Below, piece after piece: positions 26,390-35,238 of a DNA stretch of 64,000 bases. Made by a program: the position numbers and the translations under genes. The notes under the pieces were generated by a model. It was not told the DNA's origin. It ran no database searches and worked only from the letters and a program-made list of their open reading frames with translations. This stretch comes from Segatella copri. GTDB lineage: Bacteria; Bacteroidota; Bacteroidia; Bacteroidales; Bacteroidaceae. Every line of letters starts with the position of its first letter. Positions within the stretch are counted from its first letter, which is position 1. Location: assembly GCF_015074785.1 (NCBI RefSeq), contig NZ_CP042464.1:2167001-2231000 (forward strand), given 5' to 3'.

Positions 26390-28018
26390 ATGGATTACAA
26401 CATGATTGGGACCGCATGGTCGTTACTGCCTCCTATCGTCGCCATCGCTCTGGCGCTGAAGACGAAGGAGGTCTATTCTTCTCTTTTTATCGGTATCATA
26501 CTGGGTGCCGTTCAATATTGCATTTCGATGGGAACAGGTTTCGACGGATTCCTCGTTCACCTGACAAACCACACTGTAGGTGAAGGCGATGATGCCAAGG
26601 CATACGGTTTGATACATTGCCTCTCCGACCCATGGAACGTGGGCATTCTGGTATTCCTGGTGGTATTAGGCAGCATCGTTTCATTGATGAACAAGGCGGG
26701 AGGTTCGGCAGCTTTCGGCCGTTGGGCTTCCAAACACGTACACTCAAAGATTGGGGTGCAGATTGCCACCATTCTGCTCGGCATTCTGATATTCATCGAT
26801 GATTACTTCAACTGCCTTACGGTGGGTTCGGTGATGCGTCCTATCGCAGTGCGCAACGGTGTTACCAAGGAGAAGCTGGCTTATCTCATCGATTCTACAG
26901 CCGCTCCGGTCTGCATCATCTCCCCTATCTCGAGTTGGGCAGCTGCGGTATCGGGCTTCGTATCAGGAGGTGAGAACGGACTGGCACTTTTCTGCAAGGC
27001 GATACCTTTTAATTTCTACGCATTCTTTACCATCCTCTTTATGTTTGGCATCGTGATACTGGGCTTCGACTTCAAGGCGATGAGCAAGTATGATGCGAGA
27101 CTGAAGGAATGGTACGAGCGAACCAATGGCGGGAAACTTGATGAGGTGAGCGATACCAAACTGCAGATTGTCGAGCATGGTGTGGGAGCCAAACAGGAAG
27201 AGGATTCCAAGAACAAGGGAACCGTGAGCGACCTGGTGATTCCAATCATCATGCTGATTATCTTCTGCATGGCGGGCATGGTATATTCGGGCGGATTCTT
27301 CGATGCCGATAATGCCAACTATCTCAACTTTGTGGATTCCTTTGCTGCGAGCAATGCCTCTGTAGGCTTGGTAATCGGTTCATTGGCGGCCCTGATTCTT
27401 ACCATCATGATGTTTACCATTCGCAAGACCTTGCCTTTCGATGAGGCGATGAGTAGTCTCATCAAGGGTTTTGAGGCGATGGTACCAGCCATTCTGATTC
27501 TTACTTTGGCATGGACGCTGAAGAGTATGACCGACTCGCTGGGTGCGGCAGAATATGTATCATCGGTTGTAGCGAGCAGTGCCTCAGAACTTCAGATGCT
27601 TCTTCCGGGCATCATCTTCCTGGTAGCAGGCTTCCTGGCATTTGCTACGGGTACCTCCTGGGGAACCTTCGGTATTCTGATACCTATCTGCATCGCCGTA
27701 TTCCCTGGTGCTGATCCTTTGCGCATCATCTCTATCTCGGCATGTATGGCTGGAGCGGTATGTGGCGACCATATCTCTCCTATCAGCGATACCACCATCA
27801 TGGCGAGTGCGGGAGCGGAATGCAAGCATGTACATCATGTATCATCACAGTTGCCTTACGCCCTGACTGTGGCCTGTGTGAGTTTCTTCACCTTCATTGT
27901 GGCGGGATTCACTCATACGCTGGGTATGGTAACGAGTGCCATTATCTCGTGGATCTTCGGTGTTGCCATGCTCGGTTTTGCTTTATTTTATTTAAATAAG
28001 CGCCAAAAAGTTAAATAG
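26390..28018 (+). CDS. nhaC: NhaC-family Na+/H+ antiporter
   Basis: From ATG 26390 the protein has 542 residues (MDYNMIGTAWSLLPPIVAIALALKTKEVYSS); the frame is open 99 bp further up, but a perfect promoter overlaps that part. It is an NhaC-type antiporter of the inner membrane, with about 11-12 hydrophobic segments, FIDDYFNCLTVGSVMRP near 160, APVCIISPISSWAA near 190 and SISACMAGAVCGDHISPISDTTIMASAG near 455. The family exchanges protons for sodium or organic substrates (malate-lactate, tyrosine). Single gene transcribed from its own promoter. Confidence 0.9.
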   Translation: MDYNMIGTAWSLLPPIVAIALALKTKEVYSSLFIGIILGAVQYCISMGTGFDGFLVHLTNHTVGEGDDAKAYGLIHCLSDPWNVGILVFLVVLGSIVSLMNKAGGSAAFGRWASKHVHSKIGVQIATILLGILIFIDDYFNCLTVGSVMRPIAVRNGVTKEKLAYLIDSTAAPVCIISPISSWAAAVSGFVSGGENGLALFCKAIPFNFYAFFTILFMFGIVILGFDFKAMSKYDARLKEWYERTNGGKLDEVSDTKLQIVEHGVGAKQEEDSKNKGTVSDLVIPIIMLIIFCMAGMVYSGGFFDADNANYLNFVDSFAASNASVGLVIGSLAALILTIMMFTIRKTLPFDEAMSSLIKGFEAMVPAILILTLAWTLKSMTDSLGAAEYVSSVVASSASELQMLLPGIIFLVAGFLAFATGTSWGTFGILIPICIAVFPGADPLRIISISACMAGAVCGDHISPISDTTIMASAGAECKHVHHVSSQLPYALTVACVSFFTFIVAGFTHTLGMVTSAIISWIFGVAMLGFALFYLNKRQKVK

Positions 28019-28030
28019 TTCTTAATTTAT

Positions 28031-28061
28031 TTGTATATTTGAAATATTTTCAATATCTTTG
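28031..28061 (+). promoter_or_regulatory. Promoter of the rubrerythrin gene
   Basis: TTG at 28031-28033 and TATCTTTG at 28054-28061, 20 nt apart, 115 bp before the rubrerythrin ATG. Confidence 0.75.
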
Positions 28062-28175
28062 CATAAGAAAAGCTGCACTCGGCAATTTGAAAGCAAACTT
28101 TCATTGCGCTCGTTTGCATTTTCTTTGCAAAAGAATTTAATAAAGAACATATAAACATTATAAAAAGTAGACATT

Positions 28176-28718
28176 ATGAAGGAATTAAAAGGAACAAAGA
28201 CAGAGAAGAACCTCCAGGAGGCTTTCGCTGGTGAGTCACAGGCTCGTAACAAATATACCTATTTTGCAAGCAAGGCAAAGAAGGACGGTTTTGTACAGAT
28301 AGCTAATATCTTTGAGGAGACAGCTGCTAACGAGAAGGAGCACGCTAAGTTGTGGTTCAAGTATCTGGAGGGCGGTGCTATCCAGGATACAGAGAAGAAC
28401 CTGGAGGCTGCTGCGAATGGTGAGCACGATGAATGGACAGACATGTATCCTCGTATGGCGAAAGAGGCTCGCGAAGAAGGTTTCGAGGAGATTGCAGCTA
28501 AGTTTGAAATGGTTGCTGAAATCGAGAAGCACCACGAGGAGCGTTATCGTAAGCTCTTGAAGAACGTACAGGACAAGCTCGTCTTCTCTCGTGACGGCGA
28601 CTGCATCTGGCAGTGCTCTAACTGCGGACATATTGTAGTAGGCAAGAAGGCTCCTGAGGTTTGCCCAGTCTGCAACCACCCACAGAGCTACTTCCAGATT
28701 GAAGCACAGAATTACTAA
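28176..28718 (+). CDS. rbr: Rubrerythrin
   Basis: The 180-residue protein combines a diiron four-helix domain (ExxR at GESQARNKY, [10 protein letters not shown] near 46-54, EIEKHHEER near 112-120) with a C-terminal rubredoxin-like domain that holds one iron by Cys-x2-Cys (WQCSNCG) and Cys-x2-Cys (VCPVCN). Rubrerythrins reduce hydrogen peroxide in anaerobes and so protect against oxygen. Complete, with its own promoter and a strong terminator. It is consistent with an anaerobic host. Confidence 0.96.
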   Translation: MKELKGTKTEKNLQEAFAGESQARNKYTYFASKAKKDGFVQIANIFEETAANEKEHAKLWFKYLEGGAIQDTEKNLEAAANGEHDEWTDMYPRMAKEAREEGFEEIAAKFEMVAEIEKHHEERYRKLLKNVQDKLVFSRDGDCIWQCSNCGHIVVGKKAPEVCPVCNHPQSYFQIEAQNY

Positions 28719-28798
28719 TTCTTGCTTAGGACGGATTTGCCAAATTCGCCGGAACGACTAGCGAAAGAAACGCATAGCGAGATATATACTAAAAGAAA

Positions 28799-28830
28799 GC
28801 CAGCAGGGGAAATTCCTGCTGGCTTTTATT
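28799..28830 (+). terminator. Terminator of the rubrerythrin gene
   Basis: GCCAGCAGG (28799-28807) and CCTGCTGGC (28815-28823) form a perfect 9-bp stem followed by TTTTATTT. Confidence 0.9.
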
Positions 28831-28880
28831 TTATTCATGATTGAATAGCCACCCTAAAAAGCTAGAGTCATGATTATTGT

Positions 28881-29048
28881 TTAATTATCCCAGACACTTA
28901 ATCCTGGTCTTTTATTTGACTGGAATTCATAATCATTTTCTATCACATCACTGTTATTCAAATTTTCAGATGGACTAGCAGCGAGGATTAACTCATTAGA
29001 GATGTTCATAACATCCATATTTGGCTTGATATAATTTTTCTTGTTCAT
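28881..29048 (-). CDS. Small acidic Bacteroidales peptide of unknown function
   Basis: A 55-residue frame starts MNKKNYIKPNMDVMNISNEL, then has ILAASPSEN and a C-terminal acidic stretch. It has the layout of many short proteins of Prevotella and Bacteroides: a basic start, the KP-x5-V pattern, an Ala-Ser-Pro step and an acidic, Trp-containing tail (SVWDN). No family name is known to me. It is isolated in the 610-bp gap between rubrerythrin and the secreted endonuclease, on the opposite strand. The ATG is well placed but no clear promoter was found. A ribosomal processed peptide or precursor is one possibility; it is unproven. Confidence 0.6.
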   Translation of the reverse strand: MNKKNYIKPNMDVMNISNELILAASPSENLNNSDVIENDYEFQSNKRPGLSVWDN

Positions 29049-29074
29049 AATGATAATTGTTTTAAAAGGTTGAT

Positions 29075-29125
29075 TTACTTATTTACATATTTCTTTCCGT
29101 ACTTGATTACTACGCCCTTGTAGCT
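29075..29125 (-). pseudogene. C-terminal tail remnant of a secreted protein
   Basis: Sixteen codons between two in-frame stops read SYKGVVIKYGKKYVNK, which resembles the short C-terminal sorting tail of Bacteroidales secreted proteins (compare NGYKGILIIKQGKN in the next gene). Everything upstream is lost. It may also be chance. Confidence 0.35.
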
Positions 29126-29329
29126 TTAACTTTTAAATTGTTTATATTTAGGGTTTTAATTACTTTCTGGTGCAAAATTGAGCAATTATTCAATACGATG
29201 CAAATTTATTTGATGGAAATACCTTTTTGAAACATTTTTATAATCGTTTCGAACACTTTTTTTCTGTAAAAACTTGGTTTTGTGGTTTTTAAGTCTTAAT
29301 TTTGCAGCGCTAATCAAAACATTATAATT

Positions 29330-30901
29330 ATGAGAAGAAAATTACTACAATGGACACTTGCTATGATTGCAGCAGCCCTGCCAGCTATACCATCTCTGGC
29401 ACAAATACCTGATGGCTATTACGACTCTCTGAAAGGCAAGAAGGGAGCCGAACTGAAAAACGCAATACACGATATCATCAAAACAGCTAAAGTGTATGGC
29501 TATGGAAGCGGTAAAGGAAAAACATGGTGGGGATTCTGGGATACAGACCGGGATGAAAACGGATACTATATCGACCGATACTCTGCCCAGAACGAATGGG
29601 AGAAAGCAACCTCTCAAGGTACACCTGGAGCAGCCATGAACATAGAACACTCTTTCCCTAAAAGCTGGTGGGGAGGAGCAAGCAACCAGGCATATAAAGA
29701 TCTCTACAACCTGATGCCATGCAAAGCCAGAATCAATTCTACCAAAAGCAACTTTCCTATGGGAAAGGTGGAAAGTGGCGATAAAGGCAATGGTTGGACC
29801 AAAGTGGGCAGAGGCAGCGACGGAAAAATGTATTGGGAGCCTGCTGATATGTGGAAGGGCGACTTTGCCCGTGGCTACATGTATATGGCTACCACCTACC
29901 AGCACTTCAACTGGACCGGAACCCAAGCCCTGCAGATTCTGCAGAAGGGCAACTACCCAACACTGCAGAAATGGGCTTACACCTTATATATACAATGGGC
30001 TAAAGGTGACATGCCTGATAAATTGGAAATCCAACGTAATGAAGAGGTATTCAAGATTCAAGGCAACCGCAACCCATACATCGACTTCCCTAACCTGATG
30101 GAATATGTATGGGGCGACAGCATTGACTATGCTTTCGATCCTGCCAAGACCCTGAAGGCAACAGAGTACAAGGGCGGAACTGGTGGAGAAGGTGGTGGCG
30201 GAACCATCGACCCAACCCCTAATCCGGAAAAGCCTTCGGTAGAAACACTGATGAACGAAGACTTTACCAAGGGTAAAGGTGGCTGCACGGAAACTATCAA
30301 CAGAAACGAAAGTGGCTACAAGAATATATGGATGCAGACTTCACAATATGGTTGGAAGGCTTCAGCCTATACAGCAAGCAACAAGAAGAACCATGCCGCA
30401 GATGCCCTCCTCTCAACACCGGAGATAGACCTTACGGAATATAACAATGCAACACTGACTATCAATCAGGCTGTCAACTTCGTCAAAGGTAAGGGACACG
30501 AATACCTGTCAATAGAAGCATTGGTTACCAACCCGGAAACCGGCGAAACTGAGACATCATTGCTCGATGATTTCGTGGTACCACAAAAAGATTCGTGGGA
30601 GTTTAACGATTATAATCTCGATTTGTCACAGTATTGTGGAAGCAAGTTACAACTCCGTTTCCGCTACACCAGCGATGAAAACATCTGCTGCACTTGGGAA
30701 ATCAAGAAAATGTCGGTCAAGGGAACCAAACCTGTGGGAACAGGCATCAACCAGACACAGATATCAACTTCTACCGATATCGACTTCAGTCAGTCATATC
30801 AGGTATACACCATTGATGGAAAGAAGACCAGCCTCAGCAACGGCTATAAGGGAATCTTAATCATCAAACAAGGTAAGAATGCTAAGAAAATCGTGAAATA
30901 A
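29330..30901 (+). CDS. Secreted endonuclease I (NucM-type) with adhesin-like C terminus
   Basis: The 523-residue protein has a signal peptide (1-24, ending SLAQ), an endonuclease I domain (about 60-270; catalytic region MNIEHSFPKSWWGG, then DLYNLMPCKARINSTKSNFPMG), a Gly-rich linker (GGTGGEGGGGT), a beta-rich cleaved-adhesin/choice-of-anchor domain (about 300-475, FTKGKGGCTE, WKASAYTASN) and a C-terminal tail (YTIDGKKTSLSNGYKGILI) like type IX sorting tails. It should degrade DNA outside the cell for nutrients or against extracellular traps. Exit by type IX secretion fits the presence of sprA. Complete. Confidence 0.88.
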   Translation: MRRKLLQWTLAMIAAALPAIPSLAQIPDGYYDSLKGKKGAELKNAIHDIIKTAKVYGYGSGKGKTWWGFWDTDRDENGYYIDRYSAQNEWEKATSQGTPGAAMNIEHSFPKSWWGGASNQAYKDLYNLMPCKARINSTKSNFPMGKVESGDKGNGWTKVGRGSDGKMYWEPADMWKGDFARGYMYMATTYQHFNWTGTQALQILQKGNYPTLQKWAYTLYIQWAKGDMPDKLEIQRNEEVFKIQGNRNPYIDFPNLMEYVWGDSIDYAFDPAKTLKATEYKGGTGGEGGGGTIDPTPNPEKPSVETLMNEDFTKGKGGCTETINRNESGYKNIWMQTSQYGWKASAYTASNKKNHAADALLSTPEIDLTEYNNATLTINQAVNFVKGKGHEYLSIEALVTNPETGETETSLLDDFVVPQKDSWEFNDYNLDLSQYCGSKLQLRFRYTSDENICCTWEIKKMSVKGTKPVGTGINQTQISTSTDIDFSQSYQVYTIDGKKTSLSNGYKGILIIKQGKNAKKIVK

Positions 30902-30912
30902 CAGAAATCATT

Positions 30913-30951
30913 AAGCCCATCTTGCATCGTCTGATACAAGATGGGCTTTTT
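30913..30951. terminator. Bidirectional terminator between endonuclease and mutY genes
   Basis: AAGCCCATCTTG (30913-30924) and CAAGATGGGCTT (30937-30948) form a perfect 12-bp stem flanked by T5 on the plus strand; it serves the convergent endonuclease and mutY genes. Confidence 0.85.
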
Positions 30952-30953
30952 CT

Positions 30954-31970
30954 TTATGATTTAGCTTGAACCATTTCCAACAAGATTTCTATCAATCTAG
31001 GAACACCATACTGTTCTATCTCGTCCTCTTTCACCCAGATATAATCATCAGGGAGCAGGGGGCGGGTTTCTGTTTCCTGCAGATAGAAGTCGGCAAGGAG
31101 GACGCGATGGGTAAGTACATGCTTCACATCCTTAGCCAGGAGAAGAGGATTATGGACAAAGGCAGGCAGTTGCGGAGCATCTGATGCGTTATATGGTTCC
31201 CACAATCCTTGCCAGATATCACCCTCGCCGCGACGGTGGATAGCCACTTCGCCTTTACACCTTATATATATATAGGAGAGATGGCGCGTTTTCACCTTCA
31301 GTGTCTTGTTCTTCACCGGCAACTCCTCTACCCTTCCTGTTCTCAAAGCCTCACAGGTTTCAGCAAGCGGACAGACAAGACATTTTGGAGATTGGGGAGT
31401 GCACTGGATAGCTCCGAAATCCATCATGCCCTGATTATAAGATGCAGCATCAGAAGCAGGCAAAAGTGATTGCGCCAACGCAGCAAACTCCTTTTTCCCC
31501 TGCGTTGAGTTGATAGGAGTATCTATTCCGAAGTAGCGTGAAAGAACCCGATACACATTGCCATCTACTACTGCCGCCGGAATATCGAAAGCGAAAGAAC
31601 CGATGGCTGCTGCAGTATAATCGCCCACCCCTTTCAGGGCTTTGATACCTTCAAGCGTATCAGGGAAATGACCGAGCTCCACAATCTGTTTGGCAGCAGT
31701 ATGAAGGTTGCGGGCTCGCGAGTAATACCCCAATCCCTGCCAGAGTTTCAAGACATCATCCTCGCTGGCAGCAGCCAAGTCTTCAACCTTGGGATAGGTC
31801 TTCATGAACCGCTCCCAATATTCCCATCCCTGTGCGATGCGGGTTTGCTGAAGGATGATTTCGCTCAGCCAGATGGCATAAGGATCCTTGGTTTCGCGCC
31901 AAGGCAAATCCCTACCATACTCACGAAACCAACGGATAATGACAGCCGAAAAACTATTCATAAAATTCAA
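30954..31970 (-). CDS. mutY: A/G-specific adenine glycosylase MutY
   Basis: The 338-residue enzyme removes adenine mispaired with 8-oxoguanine. It has catalytic Glu37 (SEIILQQTR) and Asp136 (VVDGNVYRVLSR), the helix-hairpin-helix LKGVGDYTAAAIG (112-124), the iron-sulfur loop Cys190-x6-Cys197-x2-Cys200-x5-Cys206, and a C-terminal NUDIX-like domain (ATRRGEGDIWQGLWE pattern) that senses 8-oxoG. Complete and of normal length. It shares a bidirectional terminator with the endonuclease gene and is followed upstream by the MscS-type gene on the same strand, 27 bp away, so the two may be co-transcribed. Confidence 0.96.
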   Translation of the reverse strand: MNFMNSFSAVIIRWFREYGRDLPWRETKDPYAIWLSEIILQQTRIAQGWEYWERFMKTYPKVEDLAAASEDDVLKLWQGLGYYSRARNLHTAAKQIVELGHFPDTLEGIKALKGVGDYTAAAIGSFAFDIPAAVVDGNVYRVLSRYFGIDTPINSTQGKKEFAALAQSLLPASDAASYNQGMMDFGAIQCTPQSPKCLVCPLAETCEALRTGRVEELPVKNKTLKVKTRHLSYIYIRCKGEVAIHRRGEGDIWQGLWEPYNASDAPQLPAFVHNPLLLAKDVKHVLTHRVLLADFYLQETETRPLLPDDYIWVKEDEIEQYGVPRLIEILLEMVQAKS

Positions 31971-31996
31971 TGTTCAAATCTCAATGTTCAAAGTAA

Positions 31997-33250
31997 TTAC
32001 TGTTCCGGATATTGCTCGTAAATCTTCAGGCCGAACTCATTCGCCAAGGCATAGGCATGCTCCATGATATCGGCAAGGATATGCTCGTAATTTACCCATA
32101 CCTTATCCTTGATGAAGAAATAGAACTCGATAGGAAGACCGCATTGTGTGGCTTCCATGTGACGCACCATCAATGTGAGATCGGTATTGACCTCCGGACG
32201 CTGGCGCAGATACTTCTCCATGAATTTACGGTAAAGCTGAAGATTGGTAGGAGCAAGGGCTGCAGGATTCTTTAAATCCTCAATATCCTTCCCTTCTTGT
32301 ATATCTTTATCTATCGCCTTCTGCAACGACTCCTTCAGCTTAAACGAATCTTCGGTGGCGAAATGCTTGGCAAGCAGATTACGTTTTAATGTCTCATCCA
32401 CCAGACGGACACTACGGAAATCGAAGTAAACCACGCGCTTCACTCTTCGTCCACCACTCTTCTGCATACCAATCCAGTTCTGGAACGAACCGTTCACCAG
32501 GGTAGTAGGCGAAATAGTAACAATGGTGTTATCAAAGTTGCGCACCTTCACGGTCGTGAGTGACATATCCTCAACGATACCATTGGCATCCACCGACTTC
32601 ACCGTAATCCAGTCGCCCTTATGCAACATATCATTGCTGGTAAGACGCACACCAGCCGCCAATCCCGTGATGGTATCCTTGAAGACTAGCATCAGGACAG
32701 CCGAGGTAGCACCCAAACCGGCAAAGAGGGTCATCGGGTTTTTGCCTAGCAGGATGGCAATCACCACCACAGCAGCCACGAAGAGCATCAATACCCTGAG
32801 AACACCGCAGAAAGTATGGAAATACTGCTGAGCCGACGAGCGTCGCTCCTGAGAATCCTCCAGTCCTTTGAAAGACCCGATGAAGACCAGAACCGTACGC
32901 ACCGACATCACCACGATATAGATGCCCGTAGCCCGCTCCAATATTTCCTTGAATATCGGATATTCCAGATAAATCAGTGGCATGAGCGACCATATCACCA
33001 CAGCCGGCACAATATGGCAAGCCGAGGTGAGCACCTTCTTGTTCAGCAGCACATCATCCCAAGTGATGTCCGTCTTATCAGTAATCTTACTGATGAGCGG
33101 AACCAGTATCTTGCGACAAAGAAAATCGCTCAACATCGCCAAGAGGATGGCAGTAATGGTGAGCAAGATATGGCGCAGCATGGGCACAAAATCACCGGTG
33201 ACTCCTGCCCATGTAATCATTTCATCTACAAACTTACGAATTTCCTCCAT
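31997..33250 (-). CDS. Mechanosensitive channel, MscS family (YbdG-like)
   Basis: From ATG 33250 the protein has 417 residues (the frame also allows a TTG six codons upstream). It is a MscS-family membrane channel of the YbdG type: N-terminal hydrophobic helices, a pore helix GLGATSAVLMLVFKDTITGLAAGVRL (about 180-205), the beta domain LTSNDMLHKGDWITVKSVDANGIVEDMSLTTVKVRNFDNTIVTISP and a long cytoplasmic tail. It protects the cell from osmotic shock. Neighbours on the same strand are mutY downstream and dacB upstream. Which gating properties it has cannot be told. Confidence 0.88.
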   Translation of the reverse strand: MEEIRKFVDEMITWAGVTGDFVPMLRHILLTITAILLAMLSDFLCRKILVPLISKITDKTDITWDDVLLNKKVLTSACHIVPAVVIWSLMPLIYLEYPIFKEILERATGIYIVVMSVRTVLVFIGSFKGLEDSQERRSSAQQYFHTFCGVLRVLMLFVAAVVVIAILLGKNPMTLFAGLGATSAVLMLVFKDTITGLAAGVRLTSNDMLHKGDWITVKSVDANGIVEDMSLTTVKVRNFDNTIVTISPTTLVNGSFQNWIGMQKSGGRRVKRVVYFDFRSVRLVDETLKRNLLAKHFATEDSFKLKESLQKAIDKDIQEGKDIEDLKNPAALAPTNLQLYRKFMEKYLRQRPEVNTDLTLMVRHMEATQCGLPIEFYFFIKDKVWVNYEHILADIMEHAYALANEFGLKIYEQYPEQ

Positions 33251-33289
33251 AAAACTATTAACTATCAACTATAAACTATCAACTAACGC

Positions 33290-34570
33290 TCACGGTTGGC
33301 AGAGCAAAGTACATACTTTATCTGCAAAGTGTCTGGCATTATTGCCATGCATGATACCATTGTTGATGATGGCGAAACAGAGCTCATGACCATTGGCTGC
33401 GGTACAGTAACCCGCCAATGAGATGATGCCCGTCAGCGTACCCGTCTTTGCTTTCACATTGCCATGCACAAAACTGTTCTTCATACGCTTCTTCAACGTA
33501 CCGTCAACTCCACCGATAGGCAGCGAATGCTTCAGATGGTCCATGATGTTGCCGTTGAGATAAGCATAACGCAGCAGTCTCACCTCCAGTTCGGCACTGA
33601 GATAATTATAGAGCGAAAGTCCCGAGCCGTCAGCCAGTTTATATCTTGCCGGATCGAGTCCTATCTTACGGATAAGCTGTCTTTCCACATTTCGGGCACT
33701 CTTGGCACTCGCCCATTTATTGCCCGTAGAAGCCGCAATCTGATAATACATGCTCTCGGCATAGAGATTATCACTCTCCTTCATCATCTTGTGCAGAATC
33801 TGATCCATCGTATGGAATCGGGTACAGACCGTAAAGGCACTCGCAGGGCAAGTCTTCTCTGAAGCCCCAAAGCAGGAATATTCGATGCCTTCCTCACGGA
33901 GCTTGGCAAGAAACTTATCCATAAAGATGTCCTTGCGCTGGAATACCAGTGGCGAAAGCACCGGATTGTCATCATCCCAGCACCAGCCTTCACCCAACAG
34001 GTCGGCATCCTTCAAAGAGCGGTCGGCATAGATGCTGCCACGGATGGTGTCAACACCCATATCCTTCAGACTATTGACAAATGCCGACATATCATCGCTG
34101 TTGAAACGGGGATCCATACCGCCTATACAATAGATATTCCCCGTCAATACTCCATTCTCAATGGTACCGGTATATTTCAGAGTGGTTTTAAACTGGTAAG
34201 AACCACCCAACTTATCGAGCGCCGTAATGGCAGTCAGGAGCTTCATCGTACTTGCCGGACGCATCAGCTGTCGTTCATTTCTCTGATAGATACAAGAGTC
34301 AGCAGACAGGTCCCAGACCATCAGTCCTACCTGTGATGTTTCGAACATCTTGCTTTCAAGGAGTTTATCAATACCCACCTTCACCGATTCTGGCCAAGGC
34401 AATTTCTGAGTCAGCGTATCCGCTGCCAGGGAGTCAACGAGTGTAGAGTCGGAAACATCCTCCTCATCAACCGTTTCTATTCCCTCATCTTCAATCACAT
34501 TCTGGGCCTGCACCGGTACGGATATCCATACCATCATCAGACCCAACATCATATATATTATCTTTTTCAT
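33290..34570 (-). CDS. dacB: D-alanyl-D-alanine carboxypeptidase/endopeptidase (PBP4)
   Basis: From ATG 34570 the protein has 426 residues. A signal peptide (1-23) leads to a DacB-type penicillin-binding domain with Ser107-x-x-Lys110 (PASTMK), the SxN motif ESDNLYAES and KTG in VKAKTGTLTG. It trims or cuts peptide cross-links of peptidoglycan in the periplasm. An acidic linker (DEGIETVDEEDVSDSTL) follows the signal. The enzyme is slightly shorter than E. coli PBP4. It is followed by the MscS gene after a 39-bp gap and preceded by a small membrane-protein gene, all on the minus strand. Confidence 0.93.
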   Translation of the reverse strand: MKKIIYMMLGLMMVWISVPVQAQNVIEDEGIETVDEEDVSDSTLVDSLAADTLTQKLPWPESVKVGIDKLLESKMFETSQVGLMVWDLSADSCIYQRNERQLMRPASTMKLLTAITALDKLGGSYQFKTTLKYTGTIENGVLTGNIYCIGGMDPRFNSDDMSAFVNSLKDMGVDTIRGSIYADRSLKDADLLGEGWCWDDDNPVLSPLVFQRKDIFMDKFLAKLREEGIEYSCFGASEKTCPASAFTVCTRFHTMDQILHKMMKESDNLYAESMYYQIAASTGNKWASAKSARNVERQLIRKIGLDPARYKLADGSGLSLYNYLSAELEVRLLRYAYLNGNIMDHLKHSLPIGGVDGTLKKRMKNSFVHGNVKAKTGTLTGIISLAGYCTAANGHELCFAIINNGIMHGNNARHFADKVCTLLCQP

Positions 34571-34600
34571 CACAATCAGTTCACCTGAACTTAAAAGAAA

Positions 34601-35005
34601 TTATTTATTCTTGATTCTCTCCATAAATGCCTCTTCATTATCCGGCTGAACGGTCACAATATTCTTATGCCCGTATTCGATGACCACACAATGGTCTAAT
34701 CCGAAGAAAGTCTTGGCGATGTGTACATCAATGACATCACATAGCGGCACATTTCTGTTGGAAGAGAACCTGCCCTCATTGATGATGAGATATTCCATTT
34801 TCTCATCCAGGTCTATCGGTTTTACCATCTTGAAGGTATAGGTTGTATTCAGTATGCGCTCTATCATGCCCACGATGATGATAGCCACAAAGATGCCGAT
34901 GATAGCCAGTTTGACCCAGAAGAAGTAGAGAGCCAGGATTGCAAACACCGCCACACCGATACGTGCCGTCAGCGTAAAGCGCTTATGAAAAGTTCTATCT
35001 GCCAT
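34601..35005 (-). CDS. Small membrane protein with PH-like domain
   Basis: The 134-residue protein has two hydrophobic helices (about 12-45: IGVAVFAILALYFF and IIGIFVAIIIVGM) and a soluble C-terminal part with beta-strand pattern (YTFKMVKPIDLDEKMEYLIINEG, VPLCDVIDVHIAK, CVVIEYGHKNIVTVQP) like the bacterial PH family. Function is unknown; such proteins lie in the inner membrane. It is in line with dacB, 30 bp before it, so likely in one transcript. Start ATG is supported by the basic RTFHKRF before the first helix. Confidence 0.75.
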   Translation of the reverse strand: MADRTFHKRFTLTARIGVAVFAILALYFFWVKLAIIGIFVAIIIVGMIERILNTTYTFKMVKPIDLDEKMEYLIINEGRFSSNRNVPLCDVIDVHIAKTFFGLDHCVVIEYGHKNIVTVQPDNEEAFMERIKNK

Positions 35006-35138
35006 AACTTTGATTTATTACCTTATATTATTGTCGTTTTTACGACCTTTTGATAGTCTAAAAGACTATATAACCTTAAATTTCGCTGCAAAATTACAAA
35101 AAATCCCTCTCTTATTACTCATTTTAAAGATTAATTAT

Positions 35139-35146
35139 TACTTTTG
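35139..35146 (+). promoter_or_regulatory. Promoter -7 element of nadB
   Basis: TACTTTTG at 35139-35146 is a -7 element in the AT-rich gap 35006-35238; a clear -33 TTG is not seen. The nadB start is 92 bp downstream. Confidence 0.5.
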
Positions 35147-35238
35147 CAACGAATTAAGAATTAATTCTGAGAGAATGGGGCTGTTTTATAGATAAAAACA
35201 CCCGTTCTTAAAATTGAAATTAGATAAGAATAAACTCA

